Below, one piece after another: positions 33,478 to 42,570 of a stretch of DNA of 64,000 nucleotides (position 1 is the stretch's first letter; each line of letters opens with the position of its first letter). The position numbers were made by a program, and so were the translations under genes. This DNA comes from Porphyromonas sp. COT-239 OH1446. Lineage in GTDB: Bacteria; Bacteroidota; Bacteroidia; Bacteroidales; Porphyromonadaceae. Under the pieces are notes generated by a model, which was given only the letters and a program-made list of their open reading frames with translations, was not told the DNA's origin and did not search any database. The stretch lies in assembly GCF_000768875.1 (NCBI RefSeq), contig NZ_JRAO01000015.1:124192-188191 (forward strand), written 5' to 3'.

Positions 33478-34176
33478 TTAGAAACGGATACCGAGAGTTA
33501 CGAAATAACTCAGGCTCTTGCTGTTGAGGCCCTTATCCTTGATTTCGTTCCACACCTTCTCGAAACCCTTACCTGCCTCACCGAAAGGATCATTCTTGAA
33601 CTTATCGGATAGAGGCAGCAGGACACCGCCACGAACATAGAAGGCGGAGAACTCAACCGCAGCCGAAGCATTGAGTCCGTAGTTGAGCTTGTTGAAATCA
33701 AAGCCTTGGACATCCTTGAAGATCTCACTCGTATCGATCTCCTTACCATCGACAATACCCTTGTTGCTCAGTTGATAAGAGGCATAAGGGCCAGCCTCTA
33801 CAGATACTCCGAGTAGTCCGAGGGGCTTGATGCGGAAGCCAAGGTTCAGAGGTAGGCTCAAGTTGTGATCCGTAAGGCTCACCTTCTTGCCCGAGAGGAC
33901 TGAAGCGGCAGTGAGATTGCTCGTAGCCACATTGTAAGTCAGCCCTGGCGAGAAATAGAAGAATCCGAGGAACTTGAACTCCAAAGCTGCGCCAAGACGC
34001 AGGCCCGTGTTGTCCTTAAATTCGAGGTTCGTTGAGCTACCACCAGCTCCAGGCAAGGCGATGTTCGAAGAAGAGCCGAAGATAGCCCCCCCTTCTGCAC
34101 GTATAGACAGCCCTTGAGCCAATGCCGTTGAAGCCATTACAAAGGTCAGAGCCAACGAAGCTAATACTTTTTTCAT
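33478..34176 (-). CDS. small outer-membrane beta-barrel protein
   Basis: 232 residues. Signal peptide MKKVLASLALTFVMASTALA, cut before QGLSIRAEGGAIFG. Alternating polar and hydrophobic strands with aromatic belts, for example ALEFKFLGFFYFSPGLTYNV, and a final strand SLSYFVTLGIRF ending in Phe, the BamA recognition signal. It resembles the porin-like OMP_b-brl family (PF13568). Function unknown; probably structural or a small channel. Single-gene unit with its own -7 element and terminator. Confidence 0.8.
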   Translation of the reverse strand: MKKVLASLALTFVMASTALAQGLSIRAEGGAIFGSSSNIALPGAGGSSTNLEFKDNTGLRLGAALEFKFLGFFYFSPGLTYNVATSNLTAASVLSGKKVSLTDHNLSLPLNLGFRIKPLGLLGVSVEAGPYASYQLSNKGIVDGKEIDTSEIFKDVQGFDFNKLNYGLNASAAVEFSAFYVRGGVLLPLSDKFKNDPFGEAGKGFEKVWNEIKDKGLNSKSLSYFVTLGIRF

Positions 34177-34220
34177 CTTTAGATCAGTTTTGAGTGAATA
34201 CTAAAAGAATTGCCAATGCC

Positions 34221-34228
34221 CAAAGGTA
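34221..34228 (-). promoter_or_regulatory. -7 element (TACCTTTG) of the outer-membrane protein gene
   Basis: A perfect minus-strand match to TAnnTTTG, 44 nt before the ATG. TTTG boxes upstream lie at irregular distances (12 and 23 nt). Confidence 0.45.
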
Positions 34229-34348
34229 GTTATTTATTTGCAAACATCATACAAAAGAAGCTAACAAAATGAATCGACATCCAACGAGGCCTTCTTAGAG
34301 AAAAGGTTAGATCGCCAGGGAAGGGGTACAGGTAAAAGTCTTTTTTCG

Positions 34349-34356
34349 TAACTTTG
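34349..34356 (+). promoter_or_regulatory. -7 element (TAACTTTG) of tnaA
   Basis: A perfect TAnnTTTG match, 39 nt before the tnaA ATG. No TTTG lies 19-20 nt upstream, so an activator may be needed. It is divergent to the outer-membrane protein promoter. Confidence 0.5.
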
Positions 34357-34395
34357 GGCTAGTCCATTATTCACCTAACACTAAACACAAGAGAC

Positions 34396-35775
34396 ATGAA
34401 ACTACCTTATGCCGAACCGTATAGAATCAAGATGGTAGAGCCTATACGCCTATCCACCCGCTCCGATCGAGAGCGATGGATTCATGACGCCAAGTACAAC
34501 CTCTTCATGCTACGCAGCGATCAGGTCTTCATCGACCTACTCACCGACTCGGGCACAGGAGCCATGAGCGACAGACAGTGGTCATCCATGATGCTCGGGG
34601 ACGAGAGCTATGCGGGTGCATCAAGCTACTTCAACATGAAGCATGCCATTCGGGACATCCTTGGCTTTGACTACTTCCTCCCAACACACCAAGGCCGTGC
34701 AGCAGAGAATGTACTCTTCTCAACCATCGTGCACAAGGGCGACATCATCCCTGGCAACTCCCACTTCGACACAACGAAGGGGCATATTGAGTTTCGCCAC
34801 GCCTATGCCCCTGACTGTACAATCGATGCAGCTGCGGACACTCAGCTCGAGCTCCCCTTCAAGGGCGAGATGGATCTGAACAAACTGGAGAAGATCCTCA
34901 GCGAGACCCCTCGTGAGCGTATCCCCTGCGTTGTGCTGACGGTAACGAACAACACCGCTGGCGGGCAGCCCGTATCTATGAAGAATATCCGAGAGACCTC
35001 GGCTCTGTGCCACAAGTACGGCATCCCCCTACTGCTCGACTCTGCTCGCTTCGCAGAGAATGCTTACTTCATCAAGACTAGAGAGGAGGGCTATGCTGAT
35101 GTTAGCATCAAGGATATTGTTCGGGAAATGTTCTCCTACGCCGACATCATGACCATGTCGAGCAAGAAGGACGCCATAGTCAATATGGGAGGCTTCGTAG
35201 CCTTCAAGAGCGAAGAGCTCTGGCGCAGGTGTCAGGTCTTCTGCATCATGAACGAGGGCTACATCACCTATGGGGGCATGAGCGGCCGAGACATGAATGC
35301 CCTGGCGCAGGGACTAGACGAGGGGACAGAGTTCGATACCCTCGATGCCCGCATCCGTCAGGTAGCCTACCTCGGCTCCAAGCTCGACGAATACGGCATC
35401 CCCTATCAGCGTCCTGCTGGTGGACATGCGATCTTCGTCGATGCCAAGCAGATCCTCCGCCATGTACCCAAGGAGCAATTCGTTGCACAGACCCTGGGCA
35501 TTGAGCTCTACCTCGAGGGAGGTGTCCGAGGCGTGGAGATCGGAGCGATCCTGGCTGACCGAGACCCTGACACCCGAGAGAACCGCTATCCTAAGCTCGA
35601 GCTCCTGAGACTAGCCATACCTCGCCGCACCTATACCAACAATCACATGGACGTAGTAGCGGCGGCACTGGCCAACGTCAAAGAGCGTGCCGACCAAATT
35701 GCCAAGGGCTTCCGCATTACCCACGAGCTGCCTGTCATGAGGCACTTCACTGTCGAGCTGGAGCGTATTCCCTAA
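34396..35775 (+). CDS. tnaA: tryptophanase (tryptophan indole-lyase)
   Basis: 459 residues, a PLP-dependent beta-eliminating lyase, full length. LLTDSGTGAMSDRQW and YFLPTHQGRAAENV are shared by tryptophanase and tyrosine phenol-lyase. The PLP lysine is in TMSSKKDAIVNMGG (about residues 253-266). In the specificity segment GGVRGVEIGAIL (about residues 375-386) Ile stands where tyrosine phenol-lyase has the substrate-binding Arg, and SARFAENAYFIK also follows tryptophanase. It turns tryptophan into indole, pyruvate and ammonia. Indole production is a known Porphyromonas trait. There is no tnaC-like leader or tnaB permease beside it. Confidence 0.93.
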   Translation: MKLPYAEPYRIKMVEPIRLSTRSDRERWIHDAKYNLFMLRSDQVFIDLLTDSGTGAMSDRQWSSMMLGDESYAGASSYFNMKHAIRDILGFDYFLPTHQGRAAENVLFSTIVHKGDIIPGNSHFDTTKGHIEFRHAYAPDCTIDAAADTQLELPFKGEMDLNKLEKILSETPRERIPCVVLTVTNNTAGGQPVSMKNIRETSALCHKYGIPLLLDSARFAENAYFIKTREEGYADVSIKDIVREMFSYADIMTMSSKKDAIVNMGGFVAFKSEELWRRCQVFCIMNEGYITYGGMSGRDMNALAQGLDEGTEFDTLDARIRQVAYLGSKLDEYGIPYQRPAGGHAIFVDAKQILRHVPKEQFVAQTLGIELYLEGGVRGVEIGAILADRDPDTRENRYPKLELLRLAIPRRTYTNNHMDVVAAALANVKERADQIAKGFRITHELPVMRHFTVELERIP

Positions 35776-35827
35776 CTCATGCACTAACGAGGGCGATGAG
35801 GCCAAGGCCCTATGCCCCTCGAGCAAC

Positions 35828-35867
35828 AAGCCCCACAGCTACTCCCGAAAGAGCAGTTGTGGGGCTT
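35828..35867. terminator. bidirectional terminator between tnaA and the DUF4954 gene
   Basis: AAGCCCCACA (35828-35837) and TGTGGGGCTT (35858-35867) form a perfect 10-bp stem with a 20-nt loop, between two convergent genes. Confidence 0.75.
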
Positions 35868-35885
35868 ATCCATAATCGTATCGAG

Positions 35886-37904
35886 CTAGTCGGTAGAGGG
35901 AGAGCCTGCTCGCAGTCGCTCTCGCATATCTACTGCCAAAGCCCTCTTGGCTTCAATATGCTCCAGCACACTGAGAACGAAGGGGTTCGTATCGAATGCC
36001 CCTCGTACGCTCTCGAAGTCTGCCTCCTGAGTTCGCCCACCCGAGACGATGCCGAAGCCGACCTTGACACTCTTGGCAAACTCCTTCTTAGCATCCTCGT
36101 AGAGCATATGGTCTAGCTCGGTTACACACTGCTCCCATTGATCCACCAGGGCGAGGATATCTGCTCGAGAGATCGTCTCCTCCTCGAGGCCATACCACTC
36201 AAGCATCGCTTGATAGGCCCATGGCCACTCTAGATCATAGTAGTGTCGATGCAGGTCTGCAAAGGCAGCATTCAGTGCATCAAGGCTCTCGATCTCGTGG
36301 CTCTTGACTCGCTGGATAATCTCATCGATCTCTTGCTCCGGGGCGATCAAGCCGCAAAGGTCAATCCAAGAGCCTAAGCCTCGCTCGCTGTGGGGGCGCA
36401 GGGCATCTCTCAGACGAGTACCCGTGCTACAGTCGCTGTCTCTAAGGCGGTGGATCACGGAGTTGCCAAGGAACTTAACGATCGCAATCTCGTAGAGTTT
36501 AATCCCTCGCTCGAGGGCTCGCTGCTGGATGCGCATATTGCGGTAGGCGATCTTATGATCAGCCGTATTACCCAGCAGATGACTCAGCTCAGAAAGGGCT
36601 TGATGGGCTCGGATCATCTTGCCCACAGTGTAGGGACTTAGAAGATTGAAGTTGATACTGTCGAGTAGCTGGCTATCCTTTCGGCGGTCTCGGGCAGGCC
36701 ACTTCTTGGCATCACGGATCGTACCGACACTGCGCAGGTTCACCCCTGGGACTAGGTAGGTTTCGTTGTGATCTTCAATGAGATAGGAGAAGGGAAAGTC
36801 CGAGCTATCCACATGATCCACATGCCGACCCATCACCAGGGTGAAAGGGCCTATGTGCGAGGGCCACAGGACATAAGAGTCGCTCGTAGTCTTCGACCCT
36901 CGCTCGACGATCCCCTGATGGATCGGGCCAAGCTTGTAGAGGTGATTGCTTTGGTTCGAGCCGCTGCCTGCATTGAGGAAAGAGTAATAGCCTGCGATCA
37001 AGAGGCTGGACTTGTGCATGCTCACCGTATAGGGCCCTGCGAAGACGGCACAGGCCTCCCCATTCTCTCCCTGGCAATTGGCGAAGAAGAGCGAGTCATG
37101 AGCCGAGAAGAGGTGGCTGAGCCTAGTCCCTTGCCCGACGAGACAGTTGCTGATCGTAGCCCCATCGAGGACACTACTACCCGACTGTAGAATGAAATTG
37201 ACACAGCTCACATTGTAACCAATATACACAGGATCCTCTCGGTTACTCATAAGCGAACCCTCCCGCAGGCGAGAAGCTCCCTCGATGCGTGCATAAGGGC
37301 CGATGTAGGTATTCTCTATCGTGTGCGTGCTACGAATGAGCACACGCTCGCCAACCTCGCCCATGCAATGAGTACGGGCCCTACTCTCTCGCTCAGTCAG
37401 CTGCCCCAGTGCGTGGATGAGCTCTGGGTCGTGCCGATAGAAAGCCATCAGATAAGCCACATGAGCCGATAAATTATGTGTCATCACTACCTCTCGCCCT
37501 CCAGTCTCATTGAGCACCTCGATCTTGAGTCCATTACCGAAGGTGGTCTCAGAGCACACGAGCATGCGGTCAATGTTGAATATGATCGTATATGGCCCGA
37601 TATTGTAGTTCGAGATATACTCGTTCACACCCTCGATCAGGACGTTATCCCCGATACTGCAGTGATGCAGGTGGGCATGATAGATGCCTGTCGGCTTGCG
37701 CACCCCCCCAGGGAGCTCGACCTCAGCATCGAAACGTGCTAACAGCACCTCTCCCGAGAAGTGTGCCCCTCGACAGCGAGCTGGGTCAAAACCTTCGGCC
37801 ACTCGGATCAGAGACCAATCGCTCGAGCTACAGAGGTTGTGCTGTAGGATGCTCTGCTCCTCCTGGGTCAAGGGGCGATAATGCTTTGCGTAGTACTTCA
37901 TCAT
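35886..37904 (-). CDS. DUF4954 family protein
   Basis: About 672 residues from the ATG pair at 37904/37901 (MMKYYAKHYRPLTQEEQSIL). The open frame begins at 37931, only 15 nt from the expected transcription start. The middle (about residues 60-340) reads like left-handed beta-helix hexapeptide turns (IGDNVLIEGVNEYISNYNIG, THTIENTYIGPYARIEGASR), as in sugar-nucleotide acyl- or nucleotidyltransferases. The C-terminal 250 residues are helical. Such large DUF4954 proteins occur widely in Bacteroidales; the function is unknown. Cytoplasmic, as no signal peptide is seen. Confidence 0.8.
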   Translation of the reverse strand: MMKYYAKHYRPLTQEEQSILQHNLCSSSDWSLIRVAEGFDPARCRGAHFSGEVLLARFDAEVELPGGVRKPTGIYHAHLHHCSIGDNVLIEGVNEYISNYNIGPYTIIFNIDRMLVCSETTFGNGLKIEVLNETGGREVVMTHNLSAHVAYLMAFYRHDPELIHALGQLTERESRARTHCMGEVGERVLIRSTHTIENTYIGPYARIEGASRLREGSLMSNREDPVYIGYNVSCVNFILQSGSSVLDGATISNCLVGQGTRLSHLFSAHDSLFFANCQGENGEACAVFAGPYTVSMHKSSLLIAGYYSFLNAGSGSNQSNHLYKLGPIHQGIVERGSKTTSDSYVLWPSHIGPFTLVMGRHVDHVDSSDFPFSYLIEDHNETYLVPGVNLRSVGTIRDAKKWPARDRRKDSQLLDSINFNLLSPYTVGKMIRAHQALSELSHLLGNTADHKIAYRNMRIQQRALERGIKLYEIAIVKFLGNSVIHRLRDSDCSTGTRLRDALRPHSERGLGSWIDLCGLIAPEQEIDEIIQRVKSHEIESLDALNAAFADLHRHYYDLEWPWAYQAMLEWYGLEEETISRADILALVDQWEQCVTELDHMLYEDAKKEFAKSVKVGFGIVSGGRTQEADFESVRGAFDTNPFVLSVLEHIEAKRALAVDMRERLRAGSPSTD

Positions 37905-37952
37905 AAAAACAAAAGTTTTAATATTAGCCACATACGAGCTATCTCACACCGA

Positions 37953-37960
37953 CAAATGTA
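37953..37960 (-). promoter_or_regulatory. -7 element (TACATTTG) of the DUF4954 gene
   Basis: A perfect minus-strand TAnnTTTG, about 50 nt before the chosen ATG. There is no TTTG at -33. Confidence 0.45.
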
Positions 37961-38118
37961 GCAAAAGAGCTGGATAATCCTACAGCACCAACGCCTCTAT
38001 CTATTCCTCGAAGAGATGTGATCCCTCACTCCCCAATAGGCCTCTCTGCGAAGGCTGCCGCCACTCAAACACCCCAAAGGGGGTTAATTCATTCTCCGGG
38101 AAACATATAAAACTCTCG

Positions 38119-38280
38119 AAAAAGATCTCAATAGGATCGCCATCGAAGCTCAGATAGGAGCTCGAGTGAAGTCCTATCTAGACCTCACTCGAGACTCAAG
38201 TAGATCTCCATCGAGATCTCGATGGGCTCTCGCTTGAGAGTCCCGAGGCACCTCACCCGAGAGCCTACCGAGAGCGCAGG
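38119..38280. repeat. intergenic 23-nt-period array (DUF4954-rpsN)
   Basis: About seven units with GA/GAG recurring every 22-23 nt. Hairpin AGATAGGA/TCCTATCT (38152-38179) has the same 12-nt loop, GCTCGAGTGAAG, as the array at 31597-31630, but two stem pairs differ in a compensated way. An 18-bp perfect palindrome, CCATCGAGATCTCGATGG, lies at 38208-38225. No ORF is seen in 38,000-38,550. Confidence 0.75.
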
Positions 38281-38435
38281 GGACGAAGAGTTGGGAGCTT
38301 AGCCTGAGAGGAGTAGCTCCTATCCCAGCAGCGTACCCGAGGATGCGCCCAGGCCCTCCACCTGAGAGAAGCCTCTACAAGCCAACAAGCCCGTAAAGAG
38401 AACTTCTGAGACAGCTACAGATTTCAGTCTAGTAG

Positions 38436-38515
38436 AAAAAAGATTTCAGTTATTATCCCATAAAATACTATATAATAATATATTAAGAGTAAATGTATCT
38501 AAAAAAGATTTCAGT
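38436..38515. repeat. 15-nt direct repeat flanking an AT-rich stretch
   Basis: AAAAAAGATTTCAGT occurs at 38436-38450 and 38501-38515; the core AGATTTCAGT also occurs at 38419-38428. The 50 nt between the two long copies are almost only A and T. Function unknown. Confidence 0.7.
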
Positions 38516-38554
38516 CCGAGAAAGAAAAGAATTCAATTCTCTCTCCAAAACAAT

Positions 38555-38588
38555 CCCGCCGCACTGCTCTCAAGAGCAATGCGGCGGG
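38555..38588 (-). terminator. terminator after rpsN
   Basis: CCCGCCGCA and TGCGGCGGG with an inner TGCTCT/AGAGCA stem form a strong hairpin. On the minus strand it is followed by ATTGTTTT. It lies 26 nt after the rpsN stop and closes the proximal half of the ribosomal operon. Confidence 0.85.
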
Positions 38589-38614
38589 AGGATCTTATGC
38601 GGAGGCTGGAGGGA

Positions 38615-38884
38615 TTACCAGCTAGCCTTCTTCACGCCTGGGATCAGACCAGCAGAGGCCATCTCACGGAACTGAATACGAGAGATACCGAACTGGCGCA
38701 TATAACCCTTAGGACGACCTGTCATGCTGCAACGATTGTGCAGACGCACAGGCGAAGCATTCTTAGGAAGAGCTTGTAGTGCTTCGTAGTCACCAGCGGC
38801 CTTGAGTTCAGCACGCTTAGCAGCATACTTGGCTACGAGCTTGGCGCGCTTTACCTCGCGTGCCTTCATTGATTCCTTTGCCAT
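38615..38884 (-). CDS. rpsN: 30S ribosomal protein S14 (last gene of the proximal operon half)
   Basis: 89 residues, the long zinc-free form. [20 protein letters not shown] and [20 protein letters not shown] are conserved. The CxxC pairs of the short form are absent. In other bacteria rpsH follows directly; here a terminator follows and rpsH is at 23173. Confidence 0.97.
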   Translation of the reverse strand: MAKESMKAREVKRAKLVAKYAAKRAELKAAGDYEALQALPKNASPVRLHNRCSMTGRPKGYMRQFGISRIQFREMASAGLIPGVKKASW

Positions 38885-38887
38885 GTC

Positions 38888-39448
38888 TTAGTTTCCTTTT
38901 TTAGCGTTCTTGAATGGGAGGCCGAACTCCTTGAGCAGTGCATAACCCTCTTCGTCGGTCTGAGCAGACGTTACGAACGTGATGTTCATCCCGAGGATCT
39001 TGGTGATGCTGTCGAGGTTGATCTCAGGGAAGATGATCTGCTCGCTGATACCGAGGGTATAGTTGCCACGGCCATCGAACTTGCTCTCAATCCCCTTGAA
39101 GTCGCGGATACGAGGTAGAGCGATACGCACGAGACGCTCCAGGAACTCATACATCTGCTCACGACGAAGCGTAACCATCACACCGATAGGCATCTTCTTA
39201 CGGAGCTTGAAGTTTGAGATGTCCTTCTTAGACACTGTAGCTACGGCCTTCTGACCAGTGATAGCCGTCAGTTCGGCGATCGCTACGTCGATGATCTTCT
39301 TATCACCTGTAGCCATACCGAGACCCTGGTTGATCACGATCTTCTTGAGTACAGGCACCTGCATACGGCTCTTGTAGCCGAACTGCTCAGTCAGGGCAGG
39401 AACGATGCGCTCCTGGTACTCCTTCTTTAGACTTGCTGTATTGCTCAT
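38888..39448 (-). CDS. rplE: 50S ribosomal protein L5
   Basis: 186 residues. [40 protein letters not shown] and [20 protein letters not shown] are conserved. It binds 5S rRNA with L18. The start overlaps the rplX stop by one base (TAATG), and rpsN follows after 3 nt. Confidence 0.98.
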   Translation of the reverse strand: MSNTASLKKEYQERIVPALTEQFGYKSRMQVPVLKKIVINQGLGMATGDKKIIDVAIAELTAITGQKAVATVSKKDISNFKLRKKMPIGVMVTLRREQMYEFLERLVRIALPRIRDFKGIESKFDGRGNYTLGISEQIIFPEINLDSITKILGMNITFVTSAQTDEEGYALLKEFGLPFKNAKKGN

Positions 39449-39768
39449 TACTTGATTTCCTCCCCAGACTTTTTAGAATAACGTACTAGCTTGCCAGCCT
39501 CGTTCAGCTTGCGACCGATACGAGTAGCCTTCCCCGTCTTGGGGTCCACCACATTGAGGTTAGAGATATGGATAGGTGCTTCTACCTTCTCGATACCACC
39601 CTGAGGGTTCTTGGCACTGGGCTTTGCATGCTTGGTGATGATGCCTACACCCTCTACGATAGCTCTCTGCTTGTCTACTAGGACTTCCAGCACACGGCCA
39701 GTCTTGCCCTTATCCACCCCGCTGAGAACCATCACGGTGTCGCCCTTCTTGATATGTAACTTACTCAT
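39448..39768 (-). CDS. rplX: 50S ribosomal protein L24
   Basis: 106 residues from the ATG at 39768 ([20 protein letters not shown]). The longer ORF start lies inside rplN. The KOW motif [20 protein letters not shown] is clear. It starts 50S assembly. Stop and rplE start overlap. Confidence 0.97.
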   Translation of the reverse strand: MSKLHIKKGDTVMVLSGVDKGKTGRVLEVLVDKQRAIVEGVGIITKHAKPSAKNPQGGIEKVEAPIHISNLNVVDPKTGKATRIGRKLNEAGKLVRYSKKSGEEIK

Positions 39769-39784
39769 TGCTGATTCGTTGATT

Positions 39785-40150
39785 TTATAGCACTTCGGGC
39801 GCCAGTGAAACAATCTTCATATTGGTGGTACGAAGCTCACGAGCTACAGGGCCGAAGATACGGCTACCACGCATATCGCCAGCTGCGTTGAGCAGTACGC
39901 AAGCATTGTCATCGAAGCGGATGTATGACCCATCAGCACGACGAACTTCCTTCTTGGTACGAACGATGACAGCCTTAGAGACGATCCCCTTCTTGATGTC
40001 GCTAGAGGGGATGACGCTCTTCACTGACACGACGATAATATCACCGACAGAGGCGTAGCGACGGCGTGTACCGCCGAGTACACGGATGCAAAGGGCTTCC
40101 TTAGCTCCGCTATTGTCGGCTACTACGAGTCTTGACTCTTGTTGTATCAT
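39785..40150 (-). CDS. rplN: 50S ribosomal protein L14
   Basis: 121 residues, full length: [20 protein letters not shown] at the start, [20 protein letters not shown] at the end. First gene of the classical spc operon, 3 nt after rpsQ. Confidence 0.98.
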   Translation of the reverse strand: MIQQESRLVVADNSGAKEALCIRVLGGTRRRYASVGDIIVVSVKSVIPSSDIKKGIVSKAVIVRTKKEVRRADGSYIRFDDNACVLLNAAGDMRGSRIFGPVARELRTTNMKIVSLAPEVL

Positions 40151-40153
40151 AAA

Positions 40154-40411
40154 TTACTTGGCTCTTTCGATAATGTTTACTAATCTCCATCTCTTAGTAC
40201 GGCTGAGAGGACGAGTCTCCATGATACGCACAGTATCACCGATGTTACAGTCGTTCTTCTCATCGTGAGCATGGTACTTCTTCGTCTTGTTTACGAACTT
40301 ACCATAGATAGGGTGCTTCTCCTTCCACTTAACGGCCACCGTAATGGTCTTATCCATCTTGTTGCTAGAAACAACACCGACGCGTTCTTTTCTTAATCTT
40401 CTCTGTTCCAT
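40154..40411 (-). CDS. rpsQ: 30S ribosomal protein S17
   Basis: 85 residues from the ATG at 40411 ([20 protein letters not shown]). The OB-fold core [20 protein letters not shown] and [20 protein letters not shown] are conserved. The ATG three codons upstream is possible but less typical. Confidence 0.96.
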   Translation of the reverse strand: MEQRRLRKERVGVVSSNKMDKTITVAVKWKEKHPIYGKFVNKTKKYHAHDEKNDCNIGDTVRIMETRPLSRTKRWRLVNIIERAK

Positions 40412-40422
40412 GAGTTGCACGC

Positions 40423-40620
40423 TTAGTTATTGTTGAGTTCGCGCTCGCGAAGAATAGTCTTGATCTGTGCGATACCACGGCGCAGCTGGCGGATCTCAGC
40501 AGGGTTATCTACTGGAGATACAGCGTGGTTGATGCACTTCTGATTGTAGGCAGCCTCTTGTGCTACCAGACGCTCCTGCAGCTCAGCAGTGGTCAGAGCC
40601 TTGATTTCAGCTAGTTTCAT
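40423..40620 (-). CDS. rpmC: 50S ribosomal protein L29
   Basis: 65 residues, two helices: [20 protein letters not shown] and [20 protein letters not shown]. It sits near the polypeptide exit. Between rplP and rpsQ as usual. Confidence 0.97.
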   Translation of the reverse strand: MKLAEIKALTTAELQERLVAQEAAYNQKCINHAVSPVDNPAEIRQLRRGIAQIKTILRERELNNN

Positions 40621-40627
40621 TGCTTAA

Positions 40628-41062
40628 TTACAGGTTAGTGTTAGACATATCATAGTCTCGACGGATCACGAACTTAGTCGTTACAGGGAGCTTCTGAGCA
40701 GCCAGGCGAAGAGCCTCCTTAGCAACTTCGTAGGATACCCCCTCGATCTCGAAGAGCATACGCCCTGGAGTAACGTTGGCTACGAAGCCTTCGGGCGAAC
40801 CCTTACCCTTACCCATTCGGACGTCAGCAGGCTTCTTCGTGATAGGCTTATCTGGGAAGATACGCACCCACACTTGACCCTGACGCTGCATATAACGAGT
40901 AACCGCAATACGAGCAGCCTCAATCTGACGGCCAGTGATCCAGCGAGTACCGAGAGACTTAATCCCGAAAGAACCGAAGGCCAGCTGATTACCACGCTGA
41001 GCATTGCCCTTGGCACGGCCCTTCTGGACTCTTCTAAACTTTGTTTTCTTTGGTTGTAACAT
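40628..41062 (-). CDS. rplP: 50S ribosomal protein L16
   Basis: 144 residues. [40 protein letters not shown] and [20 protein letters not shown] are conserved. It contacts the A-site tRNA elbow. Confidence 0.98.
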   Translation of the reverse strand: MLQPKKTKFRRVQKGRAKGNAQRGNQLAFGSFGIKSLGTRWITGRQIEAARIAVTRYMQRQGQVWVRIFPDKPITKKPADVRMGKGKGSPEGFVANVTPGRMLFEIEGVSYEVAKEALRLAAQKLPVTTKFVIRRDYDMSNTNL

Positions 41063-41084
41063 TTCTTTTCTCTTAGCTTAAATG

Positions 41085-41822
41085 TTAGCGATTACCTCTT
41101 CTTCTACCTCCACGACCATCGCGACGGCGATCATCACGGCGTCCTGCCCCACCTTGCGCAGCCTTAGGTGCAGTGAATGAAGGAGCAAGGTCACGCTTCT
41201 CGTAAACCTCACCCTTGCAGATCCACACCTTAACACCAAGAATACCCACCTTGGTAAGAGCTTCCGCACGAGCATAATCAATATCTGCACGCAGTGTGTG
41301 CAGCGGAGTACGACCCTCCTTATACATTTCGGAGCGAGCGATTTCAGCTCCATTGAGACGGCCAGAGATCTGGACCTTAATACCTTCGGCTCCAGAGCGC
41401 ATAGCAGAGGCAATAGCCATCTTTACGGCACGGCGATAGGCCACCTTGCCCTCGAGCTGACGAGCGATGTTGTCTGCTACGATAGCAGCATCGATCTCAG
41501 GCTTGCGCACTTCGAAGATGTTGATCTGAACGTCCTTGTTCGTGATCTTCTTGAGCTCTTCTTTCAGGGTGTCTACATCTTGACCACCCTTACCAATCAC
41601 GAGCCCTGGGCGGGCTGTGCAGATCGTAATAGTAACGAGCTTGAGTGCACGTTCGATAACGATGCGAGATACACTAGCCTTGGCCAGACGAACATTCAGA
41701 TAGCGGCGCAGGCGATAGTCCTCCAGGAGCTTATCCCCATAGTTGTTGCCACCATACCAGTTGGAGTCCCATCCACGGATGTATCCCAAACGATTTGCTA
41801 TTGGATTAATCTTTTGTCCCAT
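41085..41822 (-). CDS. rpsC: 30S ribosomal protein S3
   Basis: 245 residues. [20 protein letters not shown], the KH domain [20 protein letters not shown], and [20 protein letters not shown] are conserved. A Gly/Arg-rich tail ([18 protein letters not shown]) extends the C-terminus. It shapes the mRNA entry site. Confidence 0.98.
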   Translation of the reverse strand: MGQKINPIANRLGYIRGWDSNWYGGNNYGDKLLEDYRLRRYLNVRLAKASVSRIVIERALKLVTITICTARPGLVIGKGGQDVDTLKEELKKITNKDVQINIFEVRKPEIDAAIVADNIARQLEGKVAYRRAVKMAIASAMRSGAEGIKVQISGRLNGAEIARSEMYKEGRTPLHTLRADIDYARAEALTKVGILGVKVWICKGEVYEKRDLAPSFTAPKAAQGGAGRRDDRRRDGRGGRRRGNR

Positions 41823-41830
41823 CTGATCAA

Positions 41831-42226
41831 TTAATTGTTTAGTGTATCAACGAAGATCGTTACGTGGTTAGAACGCTTGCGAATTCTATATCCACGCCCC
41901 TGGGGAGCTGGGCGCATACGCTTGAGCGTAGCAGCCCCATCCACGAAGATACGTGTGATGAAGAGCTCACCATCCTCTGCCTTACGTTCGTTTTTCTGTT
42001 CCCAGTTTGCGATAGCCGAGCGGAGCAGCTTCTCTACGCGTGCAGAAGCCTCTTTGTTGGAGAACTTCAGTACGCCAAGAGCACGATTTACCTCCATCCC
42101 ACGCACCATATCTGCCACCAGGCGCATCTTACGAGGCGAGGTGGGCACATTGCGCAGAGAGGCAAAGTAAGTAGTCTTGAGAGCTTCCTTGCGTGCTTCG
42201 GCTGACAGTTTCTTTCTTGTACCCAT
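41831..42226 (-). CDS. rplV: 50S ribosomal protein L22
   Basis: 131 residues. [20 protein letters not shown] and the exit-tunnel loop with [20 protein letters not shown] are standard. An N-terminal extension of about 20 residues ([20 protein letters not shown]) is typical of Bacteroidota. Confidence 0.97.
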   Translation of the reverse strand: MGTRKKLSAEARKEALKTTYFASLRNVPTSPRKMRLVADMVRGMEVNRALGVLKFSNKEASARVEKLLRSAIANWEQKNERKAEDGELFITRIFVDGAATLKRMRPAPQGRGYRIRKRSNHVTIFVDTLNN

Positions 42227-42280
42227 TTTTCTTAAATACTCTTTTTATTTGAGATGTCTGAAGGTATAACTTCAGCCGAA

Positions 42281-42550
42281 TTACTTCTTCTTGTTACCGC
42301 CGTGGCCACGGAAGGTACGAGTAGGAGAGAACTCTCCAAGCTTGTGCCCTACCATGTTCTCCGTTACGAAAACGGGGATGAACTTATTGCCATTGTGCAC
42401 AGCAATCGTATGCCCTACGAAGTCAGGGCTAATCATTGAAGCTCGTGCCCAAGTTTTGACAACGGCCTTCTTACCGCTCTCATTCATCGCCAAGACCTTC
42501 TTCTCAAGCTTGAGATTAATATATGGACCTTTCTTAAGTGAACGACTCAT
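42281..42550 (-). CDS. rpsS: 30S ribosomal protein S19
   Basis: 89 residues: [20 protein letters not shown] and [20 protein letters not shown]. It forms the 30S head with S13. The 54-nt gap to rplV shows nothing else. Confidence 0.98.
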   Translation of the reverse strand: MSRSLKKGPYINLKLEKKVLAMNESGKKAVVKTWARASMISPDFVGHTIAVHNGNKFIPVFVTENMVGHKLGEFSPTRTFRGHGGNKKK

Positions 42551-42570
42551 AATGTTCTACGATTAATCAA

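Noticed and set aside
34396-35775. tyrosine phenol-lyase
   Set aside because: The Arg needed for tyrosine binding is replaced by Ile; surrounding motifs follow tryptophanase.
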